Origin: an uncultured Lachnospiraceae bacterium
GTDB lineage: Bacteria; Bacillota; Clostridia; Lachnospirales; Lachnospiraceae
Assembly (NCBI GenBank): GCA_910583835.1
Contig: CAJTYM010000012.1
Location: 1 to 64,000, forward strand
Direction: 5' to 3'
Length of the DNA stretch: 64,000 bases
A model generated the notes under the pieces. It searched no databases, was not told the DNA's origin, and saw only the letters and a program-made list of their open reading frames with translations. The position numbers were made by a program, and so were the translations under genes. This document shows positions 59,596 through 64,000 of this stretch, piece after piece (positions within the stretch are counted from its first letter, which is position 1; the number at the start of each line of letters is the position of its first letter).

Positions 59596-60497
59596 TGAAT
59601 ACAAAGGTAAATTTGGCAGGCGTGACGTTCAAAAACCCGGTTATGACAGCGTCAGGAACTTTTGGTTCCGGCAAGGAATTTGCGGAGTTTGTGGACTTGA
59701 ATAAGTTGGGCGCCGTGGTCACCAAGGGTGTTGCCAACGCTCCCTGGACAGGAAACCCTACGCCGAGAATTGCAGAGACCTATGGGGGAATGCTCAACGC
59801 TGTGGGGCTGCAGAATCCTGGCATTGACATGTTTGTGGAACGCGACATTCCTTATCTGGCGAAATTTGATACCAGGATTATTGTAAATGTCTGCGGCAGG
59901 ACTGTGCAGGATTACTGTGAGGTAGTGGAGCGGCTTGCTTCGCAGCCGGTAGATATGCTGGAAATCAATATCTCCTGCCCGAACGTGGAGGAGGGCGGCA
60001 TTGCCTTTGGGCAGAATGCGAAATCGATAGAGGAAATTACGAAGGAAGTAAAGAGACATGCCAAACAGCCGATTATCATGAAACTGAGCCCCAATGTGAC
60101 AGACATCGCCGAGATGGCAAAGGCTGCTGAGGCAGGCGGCGCGGACGTCCTGTCTTTAATCAATACGATTACTGGCATGAAGATAGATATCCATAGCCGT
60201 AAGTTTGCCCTTGCCAATAAGACTGGCGGGCTGTCGGGTCCTGCCATCCATCCAGTTGCGGTACGCATGGTCTATCAGGCAGCGCAGGCAGTGCATATCC
60301 CCATCATCGGCATGGGCGGTATCCTGACGGCTGAAGATGCCATTGAGATGATGATGGCAGGAGCCAGCGCGGTAGCCGTGGGAACAGCGAATTTCCGCAA
60401 TCCGCAGGTGACGATGGAGATTGTGCAGGGTATTTGCGAATATATGGAAGAATACAGCGTGGAAGATATCAATGAACTGATTGGGGCTGTGGGGTAA
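59595..60497 (+). CDS. pyrD: Dihydroorotate dehydrogenase, class 1B
   Basis: Oxidises dihydroorotate to orotate, as the FMN subunit of the PyrD-PyrK complex. 300 residues: VTFKNPVMTASGTFG at the N-terminus, LEINISCPNVEEGG with the catalytic Cys of class 1B, IIMKLSPNVTD and GMGGILTAEDAIEMM. The adjacent pyrK confirms the NAD-linked class. Confidence 0.96.
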   Translation: MNTKVNLAGVTFKNPVMTASGTFGSGKEFAEFVDLNKLGAVVTKGVANAPWTGNPTPRIAETYGGMLNAVGLQNPGIDMFVERDIPYLAKFDTRIIVNVCGRTVQDYCEVVERLASQPVDMLEINISCPNVEEGGIAFGQNAKSIEEITKEVKRHAKQPIIMKLSPNVTDIAEMAKAAEAGGADVLSLINTITGMKIDIHSRKFALANKTGGLSGPAIHPVAVRMVYQAAQAVHIPIIGMGGILTAEDAIEMMMAGASAVAVGTANFRNPQVTMEIVQGICEYMEEYSVEDINELIGAVG

Positions 60498-60534
60498 ACA
60501 GGATTTTAAAAACCGGAAATTATAATGTAAAGAG

Positions 60535-60569
60535 GAATCCGCTATACGAAGGAAAAGTATAGCGGATTC
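60535..60569 (+). terminator. Hairpin after pyrD
   Basis: Perfect 13-bp arms, GAATCCGCTATAC and its complement. The tail is only A+T-rich, so termination is plausible rather than certain. Confidence 0.65.
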
Positions 60570-60598
60570 ATTAATAGAAATGTATTTAGGAGTTTTGT

Positions 60599-61768
60599 AT
60601 GGCACGGACAGTTGCAATCGGTATCCAAAATTTTGATGAAATTATTGAAAATGATTATTTTTATATTGATAAGACGGAATTTATCAGAGAATGGTGGGAG
60701 AGCGGAGACAGCGTCACCCTGATTACCCGCCCGCGGCGTTTTGGCAAGACCTTGAACATGAGTATGCTGGAGCAGTTTTTTTCCAACAAATATGCTGGGC
60801 GCGGTTCATTATTTGAAGGTTTGTCTGTCTGGGAAAATGAAGCATATCGGAAGATTCAGGGGACATATCCTGTCATCAGCCTTTCTTTTGCCAATGTAAA
60901 AGAGATGAATTATGCGGATGCCAGGAAAAAAATCTGCAGCATACTTGCACAAGCGTTTGTAGACAATTCTTTTCTGTTGGAAAGTGATGTCCTGGAAGAG
61001 AAGGATAAGGATTTTTTCAGGAGGGTGTCTATGGATATGGATGATGTGAGCGCAACTTTGTCATTGCATTACCTGTCCAAATATTTGCATCTTTATTATG
61101 GGGAGAAAGTAATTATCCTGCTGGATGAATATGATACGCCGATGCAGGAAGCCTATGTGGGCGGATATTGGGAACAGATGGTATTATTTATCAGGAGTTT
61201 GTTTAATTCCACATTTAAGACGAATCCCTGGCTGGGACGTGCTGTTATGACGGGCATAACAGCATTCGCCAACAGCGAAGCTGTTTTTGATTGCGAATGC
61301 GATTTGGCAGGTCCGCATAGCGGGCGTGCCGTTTCCGCTTGTGTAAGTAAGGAATCCATATTTTCGGATTTAAACAATCTGAAAGTAGTTACAGCTACGT
61401 CAAATGAATATGCCACCTCTTTTGGATTTACGGAACAGGAGGTTTTTGCAGCATTGGAAGAGTGCAGTTTGGAAAAGGAGCAGGTAAAGTTTTGGTATGA
61501 TGGATTTATATTTGGGAGTGTTCGGGATATTTATAATCCGTGGTCTATTTTAAATTTTCTTGGCAAGAGAAAATACGGCGCATATTGGGCGAATACAAGT
61601 GCGAACAGCCTGGTAGGGAAAGTAATCCGGGAAGGGAGCAGGAGGATTAAACTGTCTTTTGAGAAGCTGCTGAAAGGGGAACATCTGAAATGCCCGATTG
61701 ATGAGCAGATTGTCTTTAGCCAGCTGGATAACAATGAGACAGCGGTTTGGAGAAGAGTCCAACTATAA
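60599..61768 (+). pseudogene. AAA-ATPase domain of a broken AAA-ATPase/PD-(D/E)XK gene
   Basis: N-terminal part of the AAA-ATPase-like family (PF09820 type) that normally continues into a PD-(D/E)XK nuclease-like domain in one protein of 500-560 residues. Walker A is TRPRRFGKT and Walker B IILLDEYDTP. Sequence is normal to NNETAVW, then changes frame and stops five residues later, while the C-terminal domain continues in another frame. About 50-60 residues between the two parts seem to be missing, so an internal deletion rather than a point error is likely. Such proteins are abundant in gut Bacteroidetes and Clostridia; their role is unknown. Confidence 0.82.
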
Positions 61769-62201
61769 TGATTTCATCCAGGCGTTACTGCAGGAAGATG
61801 TGGATGCAATGAATGTCTATATGAACCGGGTGGCGATGAAAATGTTCAGCTATTTTGATACTGGGGGCGGCGCGGAGCCGGAACGCTTCTACCATGGCTT
61901 TGTGCTGGGGCTGATGGTGGAGCTTGCAGGCCGCTATACGCTGACCTCCAACCGGGAGAGCGGCTTTGGCAGGTATGACGTGATGCTGGAGCCCCGCAAT
62001 AAGGAGGATAAGGCGTATATTCTTGAATTTAAGGTGTATAATCCTAGAAAGGACAAGGATTTGGAAGCGGCGGTTGCGGCTGCGCTGCAGCAGATAGATG
62101 ATAAGAAATATGCGTCCATGCTGGAAGAGAAAGGATTTGCAGCGGAGAGGATAAAGAAATACGGTTTTGCATTTGAAGGCAAGCAGGTACTGATTGGCTG
62201 A
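61698..62201 (+). pseudogene. PD-(D/E)XK nuclease-like remainder of the same gene
   Basis: Only the part from about 61747 on is related to the family: FGEESNYNDFIQALLQEDVDAMN, HGFVLGLMVELAGRYTLTSNRESGFGRYDVMLEP and the nuclease core KAYILEFKVYN (E-x-K). It lies in a different frame from the ATPase part and lacks its own ribosome site, so it is probably not made. Both halves meet at a TTTGG that could have served as deletion microhomology. Confidence 0.8.
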
Positions 62202-62224
62202 TAGCTGCAAGTTGAAAGGAAAAA

Positions 62225-62262
62225 GTGCAAAATTGCACACAAGTATTTATATATTTTATGAT
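62225..62262 (+). promoter_or_regulatory. Promoter with palindromic operator before the HTH-kinase pair
   Basis: TTGCAC (62233-62238), 18-bp spacer, TATGAT (62257-62262). GTGCAA-aa-TTGCAC (62225-62238) is a 14-bp palindrome covering the -35, a plausible site for a repressor. Confidence 0.6.
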
Positions 62263-62301
62263 AGAATTTTATCAGAAATCATCAGGAGGAAAGTCAAATA
62301 C

Positions 62302-62712
62302 ATGAAGAGCACAAATGAATTGATGAATCTGATAAAAAAAGCGCCAAGGGAAGAATTTGTGGATAGCCTCAAAGAAGAAAATATGGATATCAGTGGGATG
62401 ATGAAAGATATTCTGGCAGAGAAGCAGGTTGAGATAAAGCGTGCCATCGACTTGCTCTTGCTTGAAGCATCTTATGGCTACCAGATTTTTAATGGAAGGC
62501 GGAAGCCCACGAGAATTATCCTTCTGCGGTTTGCAATTATATTTGAATTGAACTTAGAGGAGACACAGCAGCTCCTGAAAATGGGTCAGAAGCAGGAGCT
62601 TTATCCGAGGATTCGCTTCGATGCGGCTGTCATATATGGCATTGAGCACCATTACAGCATTGAGGAAGTGGAAGATTTGCTGTCAGAAGTAGGCGAGAAG
62701 TCCTTGTTTTAA
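62302..62712 (+). CDS. Helix-turn-helix-like protein preceding a Ser/Thr kinase
   Basis: About 136 residues, all-helical. The central stretch YGYQIFNGRRKPTRIILLRF with AIIFELNLEETQQLLKMG resembles an XRE-type DNA-binding fold seen in Lachnospiraceae proteins that stand directly before a eukaryotic-type kinase gene. The start is ATG 62302 with AGGAGGAAA upstream. The frame is open earlier but runs through the promoter. The kinase gene begins 26 bp downstream, so the protein is likely its substrate or co-regulator (inference). Confidence 0.75.
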   Translation: MKSTNELMNLIKKAPREEFVDSLKEENMDISGMMKDILAEKQVEIKRAIDLLLLEASYGYQIFNGRRKPTRIILLRFAIIFELNLEETQQLLKMGQKQELYPRIRFDAAVIYGIEHHYSIEEVEDLLSEVGEKSLF

Positions 62713-62738
62713 TATATAGAGGATGTGGGGAACAAGCG

Positions 62739-64000
62739 ATGGATGGGACGAAAGAATTTACCCGCAAATATAACGAAGAACAATTGAATAGGGAAACGCT
62801 GCCTGAGCGATTGCAGGGGCGTTTTGAGTTCTTGGCATGTATACACGTTTCAGAGACGCATGCCAGTTTTCTTTTGTGCAAGAAAGAGACCGGGGAAAGG
62901 TATCTGCTCAAGCGTGGGACGTTAGGGCAGAAAGGAAGCTTGAGCATAGAACAGAGGCAGCAGACGCGTCTGCGTAGGGAGTGGGGACAGGAGTACAGGG
63001 GGCGGGCATACAGGGCGGCAGGGCAGATGCAACAGGCACAGCCTTCCAATGCAAGGCAGAAGTTTGGCGAGGAAATGTATTGGACGGAGGGTGGGAAGGA
63101 GTATTTGCTGCGGAGGTATATTGAAGGGCAGAATTTGGAGGAATACCTGGAACGCAATCCGGTTTTAGGGAAACAGGAAGTATTGGATATTGCCATGCAG
63201 ATTTGCGATGTCCTGATAAAGCTTCATCAGCTCAAACCGCCAATGATTCATCGTGACATCAAACCGCAGAATCTGATTTTAGATAGGTATGGCTCCGTCC
63301 ATCTGATAGATTTTGAGGCTTCCAGGAATTTTGACGGAAAGAAACAGAAGGATACGAAATTTTATGGGACGGAGGCAACGGCGGCGCCGGAACAGTATGG
63401 ATATGCGCAGACCGATGCGAGGACGGATATCTATGCATTTGGCAAAGTGCTCTGTTATCTTCTGACAGGAGACTATCAGGTGGAAGGCAATGGATATCTG
63501 CAAGGCAGACTTGGCGCCGTTGTGAGGAAATGCTGCGCTTTTGACCCGGGAAAACGCTATCAGTCCATGCAGGAGGTAAAACGGCGGCTGGCAGCGGAAC
63601 AGAGAAAAGCGAACCCGGACAGAAGGAAAAAATTGCTGCGTATTCTGTCAAATGCAGCATCTTTTCTGCTTGTATTTCTGGCAGGTATTTTCATAGGGAA
63701 GCTTTGGCTGGAGCAGTCTGTAGAATCTCTTATACAAAAGGAAGTGCAGAAGCAGGTGGGACAGCAGGAAGCGGGGGCTAAGGTGCAGCAGCCAGGGCAG
63801 CGGGAAGCGGGGGCTAAGGTGCAGCAGCCAGACCGGCAGGAAGCCAGGACAGCGGCGCGGCAAGGTGGTGATGATTTGCTGTATCAGGCAGCGGCAGCCT
63901 CCCTGAATAAAGACACTGTGAGTGAGGAAGATTTGCAGAATGTCGTGCGTATTGCCGTGATTGGAACCACGGTATATGATATGACGGAAAATTTTGAGTT
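62739..64000 (+). CDS. Membrane Ser/Thr protein kinase (cut by window end)
   Basis: 420 codons visible, still open at the end of the window. The kinase domain (about 30-290) has ERYLLKRG (Lys of the N-lobe), MIHRDIKPQNLIL (catalytic loop), LIDFEAS (metal Asp, with Glu in place of the usual Gly), and the activation and APE region GTEATAAPEQYG. A membrane helix (about 306-326, SNAASFLLVFLAGIFIGKLW) follows. The outer part begins with two copies of REAGAKVQQP-type units. It is not a PASTA kinase as far as visible. The ATG has only a weak GGGG site. The extracytoplasmic sensor lies beyond 64000. Confidence 0.88.
   Translation, partial: MDGTKEFTRKYNEEQLNRETLPERLQGRFEFLACIHVSETHASFLLCKKETGERYLLKRGTLGQKGSLSIEQRQQTRLRREWGQEYRGRAYRAAGQMQQAQPSNARQKFGEEMYWTEGGKEYLLRRYIEGQNLEEYLERNPVLGKQEVLDIAMQICDVLIKLHQLKPPMIHRDIKPQNLILDRYGSVHLIDFEASRNFDGKKQKDTKFYGTEATAAPEQYGYAQTDARTDIYAFGKVLCYLLTGDYQVEGNGYLQGRLGAVVRKCCAFDPGKRYQSMQEVKRRLAAEQRKANPDRRKKLLRILSNAASFLLVFLAGIFIGKLWLEQSVESLIQKEVQKQVGQQEAGAKVQQPGQREAGAKVQQPDRQEARTAARQGGDDLLYQAAAASLNKDTVSEEDLQNVVRIAVIGTTVYDMTENFE

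Overview
The window looks like chromosomal DNA of a spore-forming, Gram-positive gut-type member of the Lachnospiraceae (Clostridia). Three things point there. A sporulation and housekeeping string (HU, rqcP, yabP, yabQ, divIC, spoIIE, tilS, hpt, ftsH) follows the Bacillus/Clostridia order. The secreted proteins carry family-typical Lys-rich Ig-like and BspA-type repeats. Protein similarity is recalled, not searched, so the genus is undetermined.

Layout. 1-1.5 kb: a nested palindromic element and SOS-controlled dinB. 1.6-13 kb: a xylan-degrading block (GH43, GH10, GH43), each enzyme secreted and modular, interrupted by veg and a SPOCS/LysM protein. 13-19 kb: NlpC/P60 cell-wall hydrolase, yqeY, cca, a CotS-type kinase-like protein and a lipoprotein with a huge Asn-rich tail. 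19-29 kb: phosphoglucomutase, then the HU-to-ftsH string. 29-31.4 kb: a cytoplasmic GH13 enzyme. 31.4-36.5 kb: an accessory stretch with a gene split at a run of ten G, a transposase, an AT-rich RadC-like gene, tRNA-Tyr followed by two extra copies of its 3' end, and about 300 nt of dense hairpins. 36.5-39.6 kb: a GH30 enzyme.

39.7-51 kb: a signalling block. A soluble histidine kinase overlaps into a response regulator with an HD-GYP-type domain. A chemosensory operon follows (cheR, cheB, a stand-alone receiver, cheA, cheW and an MCP with almost no outer domain), then a Ktr/Trk potassium uptake pair. No flagellar genes are present. 51-56.4 kb: a DUF1653 protein with a 12-residue repeat, an O-antigen-ligase-like membrane protein and a large Ig-repeat surface protein. 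56.5-60.5 kb: pyrC-pyrF-pyrK-pyrD. 60.6-64 kb: an AAA-ATPase/nuclease gene broken by an internal deletion, an HTH protein and a membrane Ser/Thr kinase cut by the window end.

How the parts fit. GH10, two GH43 and GH30 enzymes form a plausible arabinoxylan/glucuronoxylan-degrading set; all four end in basic repeat modules that may hold them at the cell surface. The most unusual signals lie in non-coding or split sequence: the G-tract, two families of long palindromes, an intercistronic repeat found in both che and trk operons, the tRNA 3'-end copies and the hairpin cluster before the GH30 gene.
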